Source: an uncultured Anaerococcus sp.
Lineage (GTDB): Bacteria; Bacillota; Clostridia; Tissierellales; Peptoniphilaceae
Assembly (NCBI RefSeq): GCF_943912825.1
Contig: NZ_CALTUX010000003.1
Coordinates: forward strand, 1-64,000
Length of the DNA: 64,000 bases
Direction of reading: 5' to 3'
The notes beneath the pieces are model-generated. The model saw only the letters and a program-made list of their open reading frames with translations, was not told the DNA's origin and ran no database searches. Shown here in pieces: positions 52,031 through 60,810 of the stretch. The translations under genes were made by a program, and so were the position numbers. How positions within the stretch are numbered: position 1 is the first letter of the stretch; the number at the start of each line of letters is the position of its first letter.

Positions 52031-53350
52031 ATGGCCTTACCAATAGTAACCTTAGTAGGTAGAACAAATGTAGGTAAATCCACACTATTTAATAGATTAG
52101 TTGGCAAAAGAAAATCGATAACTGAAGATGTATCTGGCGTAACAAGAGATAGGATTGTTGACAAAGTTGAATGGCAAAATAACGAATTTCAATTGGTTGA
52201 CACTGGTGGTATAGATATATCAAGTAAAGAGATGATGAATGTCGAAATAAAAGGACAAGTTGAGAAAGCCCTTCTTGAGACTAATTTAATCTTATTTGTA
52301 GTCGATGGCAAAGAAGGGGTAAATCCTCACGATGTCGACATTGCAAATGAAATTAGAAAATATAATAAGCCTGTAATAATAGTAGCCAATAAGGTAGATA
52401 ATATGGTCATGCCAGATGATATTTACGATTTTTATCAATTTGGCTTTGATGATCTAAAAATAATTTCAGCAGAACAAGCAAAGGGCTTAGGAGATCTTTT
52501 AGATGCTATTACATCTTATATTGATTTCTCTCAATTTGACTCACCAGAAGATGAAACAAGGATTGCTATAATTGGTAAACCAAATGCTGGCAAAAGCTCG
52601 CTTGTAAACCTACTCTTAAACGAAGACAGGATGATTGTTACAAATATTGCGGGCACTACAAGAGATGCTGTAGATTCTTATTGGCAATATAATGACAAGA
52701 ACTACGTCTTAATTGATACTGCAGGCCTAAGAAGAAAGGCAAAAGTCAAAGAAAATATCGAATATTATGCAAATCAAAGGACATTTGATGCTGTAGATAG
52801 TGCTGAAATTTGCTTGTTTTTGATAGATGCTACAGTGGGAGTAACTGAGCAGGACGCAAAGATTGCAGGATATGCCCATAACAATAAAAAAGCAATAATA
52901 ATTGCAGTTAATAAATGGGATTTGGTAGAAAAAGATACCAATACCATGGCAGATATGGAAAAAAGAATAAGAGAAACCCTATCTTTTGCAATGTATGCAC
53001 CAATTGTCTTTATATCAGTTAAGGATAATAAGAGGATAGATACCCTACTAGATATGATAGAAGCAGTTGATAATAACTACAGGATGAGGATTAAGACTGG
53101 TGTTTTAAATACAATTTTACAAGATGCAATGCTACTAAATCCACCTCCACAAGATAAGGGTAAGAGACTTAAGATTTATTATATGAGCCAGGTAGGAACA
53201 ATGCCTCCAAAATTCTTATTATCGATAAATGATAGGGAATTAATCCACTTCTCATATACTAGATATCTTGAGAATCAAATTAGGCAAAATTATGCCTTAG
53301 TAGGGGTTCCATTTAGCTTTGTATTTAAAGAACATAAGGAAAAATCATGA
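52031..53350 (+). CDS. der: Ribosome biogenesis GTPase Der
   Basis: Essential GTPase for 50S assembly with two tandem G domains. The first has GRTNVGKSTLFN and DTGGI, the second GKPNAGKSSLVN and DTAGLRRK; NKVD and NKWD are the G4 motifs. A C-terminal KH-like domain ends the protein. The 439-aa length is standard. Overlaps plsY by 4 nt. Confidence 0.98.
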   Translation: MALPIVTLVGRTNVGKSTLFNRLVGKRKSITEDVSGVTRDRIVDKVEWQNNEFQLVDTGGIDISSKEMMNVEIKGQVEKALLETNLILFVVDGKEGVNPHDVDIANEIRKYNKPVIIVANKVDNMVMPDDIYDFYQFGFDDLKIISAEQAKGLGDLLDAITSYIDFSQFDSPEDETRIAIIGKPNAGKSSLVNLLLNEDRMIVTNIAGTTRDAVDSYWQYNDKNYVLIDTAGLRRKAKVKENIEYYANQRTFDAVDSAEICLFLIDATVGVTEQDAKIAGYAHNNKKAIIIAVNKWDLVEKDTNTMADMEKRIRETLSFAMYAPIVFISVKDNKRIDTLLDMIEAVDNNYRMRIKTGVLNTILQDAMLLNPPPQDKGKRLKIYYMSQVGTMPPKFLLSINDRELIHFSYTRYLENQIRQNYALVGVPFSFVFKEHKEKS

Positions 53351-53925
53351 AGTACCTATTAATTTGTGTGATAGCATATGTAATCGGTTCAATTCCAGCT
53401 GGATATGCTATAGGAAAAATATTTTTCAAAAAAGACATAAGAAAAATGGGGTCAGGAAATGTAGGAAGTACAAATGCCTTGAGAAATTTTGGAAAATTAG
53501 CTGGTCTTGGAACTTTTCTATTTGATTTCTTAAAGGCAATTATTGCCTGTTTAATAGGAAGTAAGATTGCTGGAGAAAATGGTATGTACCTAGCTATGTT
53601 TTTTGTAGTTATAGGTCATATGTATAGCTTTATACTTAATTTTAAGGCAGGCAAAGGCATAGCGACAATTTTTGGGGCCTTAGTTTATATTAATCCAGTA
53701 TTTGCCCTAACTCTTTTTGCAGTATTTCTAGCTGTGTTTCTTACAAGCAGGATTGTATCATTAGCATCAATAAGTGCTGCCTTTGTGGCTATATTTTATG
53801 GTTTATATAAGTTTGGAATAACTAATTTTACAATTTGTTTAGTTATACTTGCTTTATTAATACTTTATAAGCATAAAGATAATTTTAAAAGACTAATTAA
53901 GGGTGAAGAGAAAAAAATATTTTAG
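53347..53925 (+). CDS. plsY: Glycerol-3-phosphate acyltransferase PlsY
   Basis: Membrane enzyme that acylates glycerol-3-phosphate using acyl-phosphate, the first step of phospholipid synthesis. Five or so membrane helices. The three conserved loops are GSIPAGYAIGK, GSGNVGSTNALRNFG and NFKAGKGIAT. 192 aa. Followed by gpsA, which makes its substrate, as in many Firmicutes. Confidence 0.96.
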   Translation: MKYLLICVIAYVIGSIPAGYAIGKIFFKKDIRKMGSGNVGSTNALRNFGKLAGLGTFLFDFLKAIIACLIGSKIAGENGMYLAMFFVVIGHMYSFILNFKAGKGIATIFGALVYINPVFALTLFAVFLAVFLTSRIVSLASISAAFVAIFYGLYKFGITNFTICLVILALLILYKHKDNFKRLIKGEEKKIF

Positions 53926-53933
53926 GTGATTAA

Positions 53934-54917
53934 ATGACAATATCAATTTTAGGAGCTGGTTCCTGGTCAACAGCCATAGCCAATATCCTTGCAGAAAAAG
54001 AAGATGTTTTGATATATGCAAGAGATCAAAAATTAGCAGAAGAAATAAATTCTAAGCATGTAAACTCAAAATATTTCCCTGATATACAGTTAAGCCAAAA
54101 GATAAAATCTACTTCTGACTTAAAAGAGATTTATTCAAATAAATATATAGTTAATGGTATACCAACCCAGAATATTAGGTCAGTTTTAGAAAAATCTAAG
54201 GATTATTTAAAAAGTGATCATATTATAATTAATTTATCAAAAGGCCTCGAGTTAAATACCCATAAGAGAATATCAGAAATTTTTAGAGACTTTAATAAGG
54301 AACTTAAATTTGCGGTATTAAGTGGGCCATCACATGCTGAAGAAGTTATTTTGAAGATGCCTACAACTATTGTCTGTGCTTGTGAAGATGAAAATTTAGC
54401 AAAAGAACTACAGAGTCTTTTTGTGAGAGATTACTTTAGGGTTTACTCATCACAGGATGTAATTGGAGTAGAGCTAGGCGGAGCTATTAAAAATATACTT
54501 GCTTTTGGAATAGGTATGACAAGTGGACTTGGTTATGGAGATAATGCGAAAGCTGCTCTCATAACTAGGGGTATTCACGAAATGAATAGGTTCGCTAAAG
54601 CTTTTGGCGCTAATTCAAAAACAATCAACGGTCTTGCTGGTGTAGGGGATTTGATTGTAACGGCTACTAGTAAACATTCTAGAAATAATAGAGCTGGAAT
54701 TTTAGTAGGCCAAGGTTTAAGCGTGGAAGACCTTGAAAAAGAAATCCACATGGTTGTTGAAGGTATACCAACCACAAAGTCTGTATATGAGTTGGCAAAA
54801 GAAAAAAATGTTGAGCTTCCTATAACTAATGAAATATATGAAGTCCTATTTAAGGGAAAAGACTGTGACCAATCAGTCAGAGATCTAATGATGAGAGAGA
54901 TTAAGAGTGAATATTAA
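53934..54917 (+). CDS. gpsA: Glycerol-3-phosphate dehydrogenase [NAD(P)+]
   Basis: Reduces dihydroxyacetone phosphate to glycerol-3-phosphate for lipid synthesis. The nucleotide loop GAGSWSTAIA departs from the usual GAGSWGTALA by one serine. NLSKGLE, SGPSHAEEV, the lysine in LGGAIKNILAFGIG and GLGYGDNAKAALITRG are conserved. 327 aa. Eight nt after plsY. Confidence 0.97.
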   Translation: MTISILGAGSWSTAIANILAEKEDVLIYARDQKLAEEINSKHVNSKYFPDIQLSQKIKSTSDLKEIYSNKYIVNGIPTQNIRSVLEKSKDYLKSDHIIINLSKGLELNTHKRISEIFRDFNKELKFAVLSGPSHAEEVILKMPTTIVCACEDENLAKELQSLFVRDYFRVYSSQDVIGVELGGAIKNILAFGIGMTSGLGYGDNAKAALITRGIHEMNRFAKAFGANSKTINGLAGVGDLIVTATSKHSRNNRAGILVGQGLSVEDLEKEIHMVVEGIPTTKSVYELAKEKNVELPITNEIYEVLFKGKDCDQSVRDLMMREIKSEY

Positions 54918-54919
54918 TT

Positions 54920-54947
54920 TTTACATATGTCGAAATTAGGATATAAT
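54920..54947 (+). promoter_or_regulatory. Promoter of sepF
   Basis: TTTACA (54920-54925), a 16-bp spacer and TATAAT (54942-54947), 38 nt before the sepF ATG. Confidence 0.5.
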
Positions 54948-54985
54948 AAGTGTAAGAATTAAAAAGAAAACAAAGGGTGGTTTAA

Positions 54986-55549
54986 ATGTTAGATAGGTTT
55001 AAAGAATTCATCGGTATAGATGATAATTACGATGATTATGATGACGATCAAATGTATTATGATGAAGAAGAAACTGATGAAGATAAAAGCGAACGTAAAA
55101 CTTACAGTAATTTGATTGATGATGATAAAACTCCATCATATTCATCAAATACATTTTCATCAAATTCTTATAGTAAAAACGATGATTATACTTATAAGGG
55201 TTCATATACTAGTAGTAAGGATGACAATATAGTAAGTATGAATAGCAACAATTTTTCTAGGAGTAGTAGTAATATGAGAATTTCAATTCAAGAACCATTA
55301 GATTATGATAATGACGCGCCAGTAGTAATAGAAGAAATCCTAAAAAATAGAGTGGTAGTACTTAACTTAGAGATGGTTGATAATGACCTAAGAATGAGAA
55401 TATTCGATTTTGTAAGCGGAGCTGTATATGCTCTTAAGGGTAATATGAAAAAAGTTACAAAAGGTATTTTTGTAATAACACCAAATGGTGTTGAAATAGA
55501 TTCTTTTGTAGCAGATCAAATTTCAGAAGGAAATTATAACCAATTATAG
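54986..55549 (+). CDS. sepF: Cell division protein SepF
   Basis: Anchors and bundles FtsZ at the membrane. The N-terminus MLDRFKEFIGI is an amphipathic membrane-binding helix. A long low-complexity linker follows (about 12-100), rich in D, E, S, Y and N. The C-terminal domain (about 108-185) carries RVVVLNLEMVDNDLRMRIFDFVSGAVYAL. The linker is longer than in Bacillus SepF. An RBS (GGGTGG) is visible. Followed by ylmH-type gene across a hairpin. Confidence 0.92.
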   Translation: MLDRFKEFIGIDDNYDDYDDDQMYYDEEETDEDKSERKTYSNLIDDDKTPSYSSNTFSSNSYSKNDDYTYKGSYTSSKDDNIVSMNSNNFSRSSSNMRISIQEPLDYDNDAPVVIEEILKNRVVVLNLEMVDNDLRMRIFDFVSGAVYALKGNMKKVTKGIFVITPNGVEIDSFVADQISEGNYNQL

Positions 55550-55576
55550 ATCGATTAAGTTCGATCTTTTATTTTT
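55548..55576 (+). terminator. Terminator-like hairpin overlapping the sepF stop, directly before the next start
   Basis: AGATCGA (55548-55554) includes two bases of the sepF TAG stop and pairs with TCGATCT (55561-55567) around TTAAGT. TTTATTTTT leads straight to the ATG at 55577. No ribosome-binding site lies between. Confidence 0.75.
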
Positions 55577-56344
55577 ATGGCTTTAATATACAATCTCGAC
55601 CATATTTTAGATAAACAGAAAAAAACAAATATAAGAAAGGCCTTGGCTTTTTTAGAGAAAGCTTATTACAGCAAGGTAGAAACAACAAGCTTTTTTTTGG
55701 ATCCATTTGAACAAAAAGTGATGAGAGATATTGCAGGTAAAAACAATATCGACATCACTTTTATTGGTGGTAATCCTAATGCTGAAAGAAAGATATTTGT
55801 TGCAAACTACTATTATTTACCTCTATATGAGCCTAATTATCTAAGCGTTTTAGAATTTGATGCAAGTGATATAAGTCATCCTGATGTACTTGGAGCTTTA
55901 TTAAGTTTGGGTATAGATAGAAATCAGATAGGTGATATTTCTGTACTTGATGATAGGGTAGAATTTGTCATCGATAAGGAAATAGCTTCTTTTGTAGAAT
56001 TTAATTTGACAAAAATTAAGAACGAAAAGATAAGATTAAATAAAAAAGAAGATGGACAAATTTCTTTAATTCCTTTAGAATACGAGTATCACAAAGGCTT
56101 CATCTCAAGCCTAAGGCTTGATAATCTTGTTGCAGAATTTATCTCTACATCAAGAGGCAAGGCCAAAGAACTAGTTGCCGCTAGAATGGTTAAGGTAGAT
56201 TTTCAGACCATAGATGATCCTTCATATAAGGTAAATGAATCTTCCCTAATATCTATTAGAAAAAATGGAAGATTTATCTATGATACCATAAGCGGCTTAA
56301 GCAAAAAAGGAAACTACCAAATAGAATATAGGAAAATTAAATGA
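55577..56344 (+). CDS. YlmH family S4-domain RNA-binding protein
   Basis: A 255-aa protein. The N-terminal YlmH domain contains SFFLDPFEQKVMRDIA and ITFIGGNPNAERKI. The C-terminal S4 domain (about 175-250) has SLRLDNLVAEFISTSRGKAK. In Bacillus and Streptococcus YlmH lies in the division cluster next to sepF and has been linked to ribosome-associated quality control. The ATG 55577 has no Shine-Dalgarno and follows a hairpin with U tract. Overlaps lspA by 4 nt. Confidence 0.9.
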   Translation: MALIYNLDHILDKQKKTNIRKALAFLEKAYYSKVETTSFFLDPFEQKVMRDIAGKNNIDITFIGGNPNAERKIFVANYYYLPLYEPNYLSVLEFDASDISHPDVLGALLSLGIDRNQIGDISVLDDRVEFVIDKEIASFVEFNLTKIKNEKIRLNKKEDGQISLIPLEYEYHKGFISSLRLDNLVAEFISTSRGKAKELVAARMVKVDFQTIDDPSYKVNESSLISIRKNGRFIYDTISGLSKKGNYQIEYRKIK

Positions 56345-56781
56345 TATATATACTAATAATAGTAGCTGGCTTAATCTTAGATAGGTTAAGTAAAATTTAC
56401 GCAATTAACAATTTTATAGAAAACCCAATCGAAAGTCCAATAATTAATTTTACTTATTTAGAAAATAGGGGAGCAGCTTTTGGAATTTTACAAGATAGGA
56501 GGATATTTTTCCTTCTAATTACAGTTGGAATAGTTATTTATTTAATTTATTATTTTGTAAAAAACTATAAGAATAATCCATTAATACTAAATATAGCCCT
56601 GTCATTTATTATTTCAGGAGCTTTGGGCAATTTTTATGATAGGGCCTTTAATGGATATGTTGTAGACTTTATAGAGTTTGCCTTTATAAACTTCCCAATA
56701 TTTAATATAGCAGACATCTTAGTGACAATAGGTTGTGGTTTAGCAATAATTTATATACTATTTATCCATGAAGAAAATTAG
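56341..56781 (+). CDS. lspA: Lipoprotein signal peptidase
   Basis: Aspartic peptidase that cleaves prolipoproteins, such as those at 3718 and 35613. Four membrane helices. Conserved blocks are LENRGAAFGIL, GNFYDRAFNGYVVDFIEF (first catalytic Asp region) and NIADI (second). 146 aa, near the usual length. Overlaps ylmH by 4 nt and ung by 14 nt. Confidence 0.96.
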   Translation: MIYILIIVAGLILDRLSKIYAINNFIENPIESPIINFTYLENRGAAFGILQDRRIFFLLITVGIVIYLIYYFVKNYKNNPLILNIALSFIISGALGNFYDRAFNGYVVDFIEFAFINFPIFNIADILVTIGCGLAIIYILFIHEEN

Positions 56782-57463
56782 AAATATTATAGGTAATGAT
56801 TGGGATGAAATTTTAAAAGATGAATTTGATAAGGCTTATTTTAAAGAGATAATAGTTTTTTTAGAAGAAGCTTATAAGAATAAGACTATATTTCCTCCAA
56901 AAGGAGATATATTTAAAGCACTTACATTATCTTCTTATGAAGATACCAAAGTCCTTATTCTTGGCCAAGACCCATATTATAATCCAGGACAGGCAAATGG
57001 TCTAGCTTTTTCAGTCAAAGAAGGTGTAAAAATACCACCTTCACTTAGAAATATATATAAAGAATTAGAAGCTGACCTAGGAATTCCTATAGCCGGTAGC
57101 GGATCTTTAGTATCTTGGGCTAAGCAAGGTGTGCTTCTTTTAAATACAAGTCTAACAGTTGAGGAAAAGAAACCTAATTCTCATAAAAATATTGGCTGGC
57201 AAATATTTACTGATCAAATAATTAAAATATTAAATGAAAAAGAAAGGCCATGCGTCTTTATCCTTTGGGGAAACAACGCCATAACTAAAGAGAAATTTAT
57301 TACAAATCCTAAGCATTTGATAATAAAATCATCACATCCTTCGCCTTTATCGGCAAGGAGAGGATTTTTTGGATCAAAAGTTTTTTCGAAAACAAATCAA
57401 TTTTTAAAAGACAATAAAGAAGAAGAAATCAATTGGAAAATAGAGACTGTAGATAGCTTATAA
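56768..57463 (+). CDS. ung: Uracil-DNA glycosylase
   Basis: Removes uracil from DNA. The water-activating loop ILGQDPYYNPGQANGLAF has the catalytic D68. VLLLNTSLTVE and the leucine loop SSHPSPLSARRGFFG (catalytic His) are present. 231 aa. It ends IETVDSL, in a sequence that also forms one arm of the convergent terminator. It overlaps the end of the opposite-strand gene by 6 bp. Confidence 0.97.
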   Translation: MKKIRNIIGNDWDEILKDEFDKAYFKEIIVFLEEAYKNKTIFPPKGDIFKALTLSSYEDTKVLILGQDPYYNPGQANGLAFSVKEGVKIPPSLRNIYKELEADLGIPIAGSGSLVSWAKQGVLLLNTSLTVEEKKPNSHKNIGWQIFTDQIIKILNEKERPCVFILWGNNAITKEKFITNPKHLIIKSSHPSPLSARRGFFGSKVFSKTNQFLKDNKEEEINWKIETVDSL

Positions 57464-57490
57464 AATATCTATAGTCTCTATTATTTTTTT
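57442..57490 (+). terminator. Bidirectional terminator formed by the coding ends of ung and the yprB-like gene
   Basis: AGAGACTGTAGATA (57442-57455) pairs with TATCTATAGTCTCT (57466-57479) over 14 bp including one G-U, then TTATTTTTTT on the + strand. Both stop codons lie in the loop (57458-57463). On the - strand the trailing T run is short. Confidence 0.85.
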
Positions 57491-58372
57491 GGCTAAAGCT
57501 AAAAGGTTTTTATAATTGTAGAGGAAGTCTTGTCTAACAATTAGGAGATTTTCGTTGATATTAGTATCAGAATTATTTTTTATGTTTAAAGTGTTAATTG
57601 CGACATGACCATTTGATCCATCTGGGAAATTACCGTATAGAACGAACAGATTGAGTCTAATAAATTTATCTTTTATTATTATTTGATAGTTATCTTTAAC
57701 CAGATATGTTTCATTTAGATTATTGTCTGACTTAAATTCTATATTTGCTATATCTTTATTAATATTAGCACTAAAGATGTAGATATTACCAAGTTTAGTC
57801 GATATGCTTAATTTATTTTTGAGTATATCTTTTATATCAGCAAGCTCTGTTGTAGCAATTAAATCATTTTCGTTATGCTTTAATATTGGATAAGGCTTAT
57901 CCCTCTTTCTTAAGTCATCAGTTAACTTAGATATTGCCTTGTACCTGCTTGGGTCATTCCTATTTATGCCAATTAACTTTTCTATATAGACAAGCTTCAT
58001 TGAATCAAAATAAATAAATTTTGAGCTTCTTTTAATAATCCTATAAATATCTAGGCTATTATCGATAATAACCGGAAATTTTTCATGGTCAATCAAACGT
58101 GAATTTAAAAACTCGAAGTCAAAAATTTCGCCATTGAAACTTATAGCCCTTTTACCTTTTATTTCTCTTAAATATATATCAAGTAGTCTTTCCTCTTCGC
58201 TATCATCTTCTGCAAAATATTGAAATATATATGTTTTATTATCTATAACCTTGACAAGACCAAGTAAAACAAGCTTATCACTTTTAAAATCTAAACCCGT
58301 TGTTTCTATATCCAAAACAAGGTCCATGTTTGATATTTTATTTGAATTTATACGTTTTTTAATAGTAATCAT
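57458..58372 (-). CDS. YprB-like ribonuclease H-fold exonuclease domain protein
   Basis: A 304-aa protein with a DEDD-type nuclease domain: LVLDIETTGLD (about 17-27, motif I with D and E), SFNGEIFDFEFLNSRL (motif II) and NENDLIATTELADIK (final acidic motif). This is the YprB family; the precise substrate is not known to me. No Shine-Dalgarno precedes the ATG (58370-58372). A TATAAT ends 6 nt upstream on the - strand, so the mRNA may be leaderless. An internal ATG at MDLVLD also lacks a ribosome site. Convergent with ung. Confidence 0.82.
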   Translation of the reverse strand: MITIKKRINSNKISNMDLVLDIETTGLDFKSDKLVLLGLVKVIDNKTYIFQYFAEDDSEEERLLDIYLREIKGKRAISFNGEIFDFEFLNSRLIDHEKFPVIIDNSLDIYRIIKRSSKFIYFDSMKLVYIEKLIGINRNDPSRYKAISKLTDDLRKRDKPYPILKHNENDLIATTELADIKDILKNKLSISTKLGNIYIFSANINKDIANIEFKSDNNLNETYLVKDNYQIIIKDKFIRLNLFVLYGNFPDGSNGHVAINTLNIKNNSDTNINENLLIVRQDFLYNYKNLLALAKKIIETIDIL

Positions 58373-58391
58373 AATAATATTATACTATAAT

Positions 58392-58419
58392 TTGTAATCT
58401 AAATTACTTCTAATATAAT
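58392..58419 (+). promoter_or_regulatory. Promoter of the cysteine desulfurase-thiI pair
   Basis: TTGTAA (58392-58397), a 16-bp spacer and a perfect TATAAT (58414-58419), followed by AAGGAG and the ATG at 58440. Confidence 0.65.
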
Positions 58420-58439
58420 AGAAATATTAAGGAGTATGT

Positions 58440-59549
58440 ATGATCTATCTAGATAATGCTGCGACTACAAAGATGTATGATGAGGCTATTAAGGCATATG
58501 TAAAAGCTCAAGAAAAGACTTTTGCAAATCCAAGTGCCCTTCATTCATTTGGTATGGAAGCAGAAAATTTAATAAAAGAAAGTAGAAAATATATAGCAAG
58601 TGTTATCTCAGCAAGTGAGAGCGAAATATTTTTTACAAAATCAGCTAGTGAGTCAAATAATATAGCTATTAAATCATTTGAAGGAACTGCTTTAACGAGT
58701 AAAATAGAACACTCTTCAGTAGAAGAGGCCTTTAAAAATTCTAAATTTACAAAGGTTGTTTTTTTAGATAACGATAAATATGGTTTTATTGATCTTGATG
58801 ATTTGAAAAATAAATTAAGTAAAGACCTAAGTTTTGTATCAATAATTTATGTTAATAATGAAATTGGCTGCATTCAAGATATTAAGCAAATATCAAAAAT
58901 AATCAAAACTTACAATAAAGATATAATTTTACATATTGATGCAACTCAGGCCCTAGGTAAGATTAACTGTGATGTAAAGGCACTTGGTGTAGACATGATG
59001 AGTTTTTCTGCCCATAAATTCCACGGACCTAAGCAAATGGGTGGTTTATATGTAAAAAGAGATGTAATTGCAAAGGTTAAACCTATCTTAGATGGAGGAT
59101 ATCAAGAAATAATATCGTCGGGAACAAGTGACGCACCATCTATTTATGCGATGGCAACTGCTCTAAAAAAACAGATTGAAGCTGATGAGTATGACTATAT
59201 AAAAGAGCTAAATACCTATTTAAGGTTATTAATTAAGAATAATATTGACGATTATTATATTATTTCTCCAGAAAAGAATTCTTCACCATATATACTAGAT
59301 GTTGCTTTTGCAAATATTAAGGCTGAGGTTTTACTCCATATGCTGGAAGAAGAGGAAATTTATGTATCAAGCGGGTCTGCCTGCTCAAAGGGAGATGATA
59401 GCAGGATTTTATCTGCTATAGATCTAGATGAAAAATATATGGATGGGGCAATTAGATTTTCTTTCAGTGGTGAAATAAGCAAAGAAGACCTTGATTTTAC
59501 AATAGATATTCTAAAAAGAAGTATTGAACTAATAAGGATGGTAATATAA
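58440..59549 (+). CDS. Cysteine desulfurase (NifS/IscS family)
   Basis: PLP enzyme that takes sulfur from cysteine and passes it on as persulfide. MIYLDNAATTKM is the standard start. The PLP lysine is K193 (SAHKFHGPKQMGG) and the catalytic cysteine C315 (SSGSACSKGDD). The 369-aa length fits the short group that includes Bacillus NifZ, the dedicated partner of ThiI. thiI follows with a one-base overlap, so sulfur delivery to tRNA 4-thiouridine is the likely role. Confidence 0.95.
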   Translation: MIYLDNAATTKMYDEAIKAYVKAQEKTFANPSALHSFGMEAENLIKESRKYIASVISASESEIFFTKSASESNNIAIKSFEGTALTSKIEHSSVEEAFKNSKFTKVVFLDNDKYGFIDLDDLKNKLSKDLSFVSIIYVNNEIGCIQDIKQISKIIKTYNKDIILHIDATQALGKINCDVKALGVDMMSFSAHKFHGPKQMGGLYVKRDVIAKVKPILDGGYQEIISSGTSDAPSIYAMATALKKQIEADEYDYIKELNTYLRLLIKNNIDDYYIISPEKNSSPYILDVAFANIKAEVLLHMLEEEEIYVSSGSACSKGDDSRILSAIDLDEKYMDGAIRFSFSGEISKEDLDFTIDILKRSIELIRMVI

Positions 59550-60712
59550 TGGAATGGATGATTGCAGTTAGCTTTGGTGAAATATTCTTAAAAGGCAAGA
59601 ATAGAAATATTTTCTACAAACAAGCAATTGATAATATAAAAAGAAATATAAGAGATATCAAACATGGCAATATTTATACAGAATCTTCAAAGTTATACAT
59701 TGAAGCTGATAGGCAAGATTTTGATAAATTAAAGGAAAATATCTTAAAAGTATTTGGGATTTCTTATCTTGCTTATGTTTTAAAAACAAATAAAGATCTT
59801 GATTCTATATATGATGCAACAAAAGAAGTTGTTCAAAGCTCATATGAGGACAATAACTATACTTTTAAGGTAGAAAGCAGAAGGACAGATAAGACCTTTA
59901 AATTAAAAAGTCCAGAATTAAGTGCAAAAATAGGTGGATTTATGCTACGAGATTTTGCAAACCTAAGAGTGGATGTTCATAATCCTGATTTTAAGATATA
60001 TATAGATGTAAAAGAAAATGTTTATGTGTATGCTGATAGGTTTGAAGGCTTAGGAGGTCTCCCAATCGGATCTTCAGGAAAAGGCCTATTACTCTTATCT
60101 GGCGGAATTGATTCACCAGTAGCTGGTTTTATGGTGGCAAAAAGAGGAATGAAGATTGACTGCTTACATTTTCATTCATATCCTTTTACATCAAAAAGAG
60201 CCTTACAAAAGGCTATTGACCTAGGAGAAATTTTATCAGCCTACACAGGCAAGATGACTATATATTCAATAAATTTAGCTGATATTTATAAGGCAATTAA
60301 CCAAAATTGTGATAGGAGAGAAACAACAATCTTATCTAGGAGATTTATGATGAGGATTGCCAATAAAATAGCTGAAAGCAAGGAGTATCAAGCCTTAATT
60401 ACAGGGGAAAGTTTGGGCCAAGTAGCAAGCCAGACAATAGAGTCAATTTCTGTAATAAATGATTCTTCAGAAAGGCCAATCTTAAGACCATTAGTTGCCA
60501 TGGATAAGAAGGATATTATTGACATATCATATAAAATAGGTTCTTATGAAAAATCCATAGAGCCATATGATGATTGTTGCTCAATTTTTGCCCCTGATTC
60601 ACCACTAACAAAACCTAAGTTAAAATATATAAAAATGTCTGAAGAAAAGCTAGACATAGAAAAGTTAGAAAATGAAGCTATCGATAAGATGGAAATAATA
60701 GAAATATCTTGA
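59549..60712 (+). CDS. thiI: tRNA sulfurtransferase ThiI (4-thiouridine synthesis)
   Basis: Adenylates and thiolates U8 of tRNA. The N-terminal ferredoxin-like and THUMP domains (about 1-165) are followed by the PP-loop LLLLSGGIDSPVAGFM (about 181-196), and later GESLGQVASQT and RPLVAMDKKDI. 387 aa; the C-terminal rhodanese domain of enteric ThiI is absent, as in most Firmicutes. Its TGA stop (60710-60712) lies within the -35 box of the rplU promoter. Confidence 0.96.
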   Translation: MEWMIAVSFGEIFLKGKNRNIFYKQAIDNIKRNIRDIKHGNIYTESSKLYIEADRQDFDKLKENILKVFGISYLAYVLKTNKDLDSIYDATKEVVQSSYEDNNYTFKVESRRTDKTFKLKSPELSAKIGGFMLRDFANLRVDVHNPDFKIYIDVKENVYVYADRFEGLGGLPIGSSGKGLLLLSGGIDSPVAGFMVAKRGMKIDCLHFHSYPFTSKRALQKAIDLGEILSAYTGKMTIYSINLADIYKAINQNCDRRETTILSRRFMMRIANKIAESKEYQALITGESLGQVASQTIESISVINDSSERPILRPLVAMDKKDIIDISYKIGSYEKSIEPYDDCCSIFAPDSPLTKPKLKYIKMSEEKLDIEKLENEAIDKMEIIEIS

Positions 60713-60737
60713 CAAAGTTATCAAATAGAAGTAATAT
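60709..60737 (+). promoter_or_regulatory. Promoter of the rplU-prp-rpmA operon
   Basis: Perfect TTGACA (60709-60714), a 17-bp spacer and TAATAT (60732-60737). Transcription should begin near 60744. Confidence 0.8.
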
Positions 60738-60743
60738 ATATGA

Positions 60744-60797
60744 GTAGACCGCTCAGTTAGGGCTCTGATCCCCGAATGCTGGCGAGAATTTAAGAAT
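60744..60797 (+). promoter_or_regulatory. Ribosomal protein L21 leader RNA
   Basis: The short 5' leader between the promoter and the rplU ribosome site contains GACCGCTCAG, GGGCTCTGATCCCC and GCTGGCGAG. This compact, GC-richer, structured stretch is the kind found upstream of rplU in Firmicutes (L21 leader), thought to be bound by L21 for feedback control. Identification is from position and pattern recall only. Confidence 0.6.
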
Positions 60798-60810
60798 TAG
60801 GAGGATTTCC

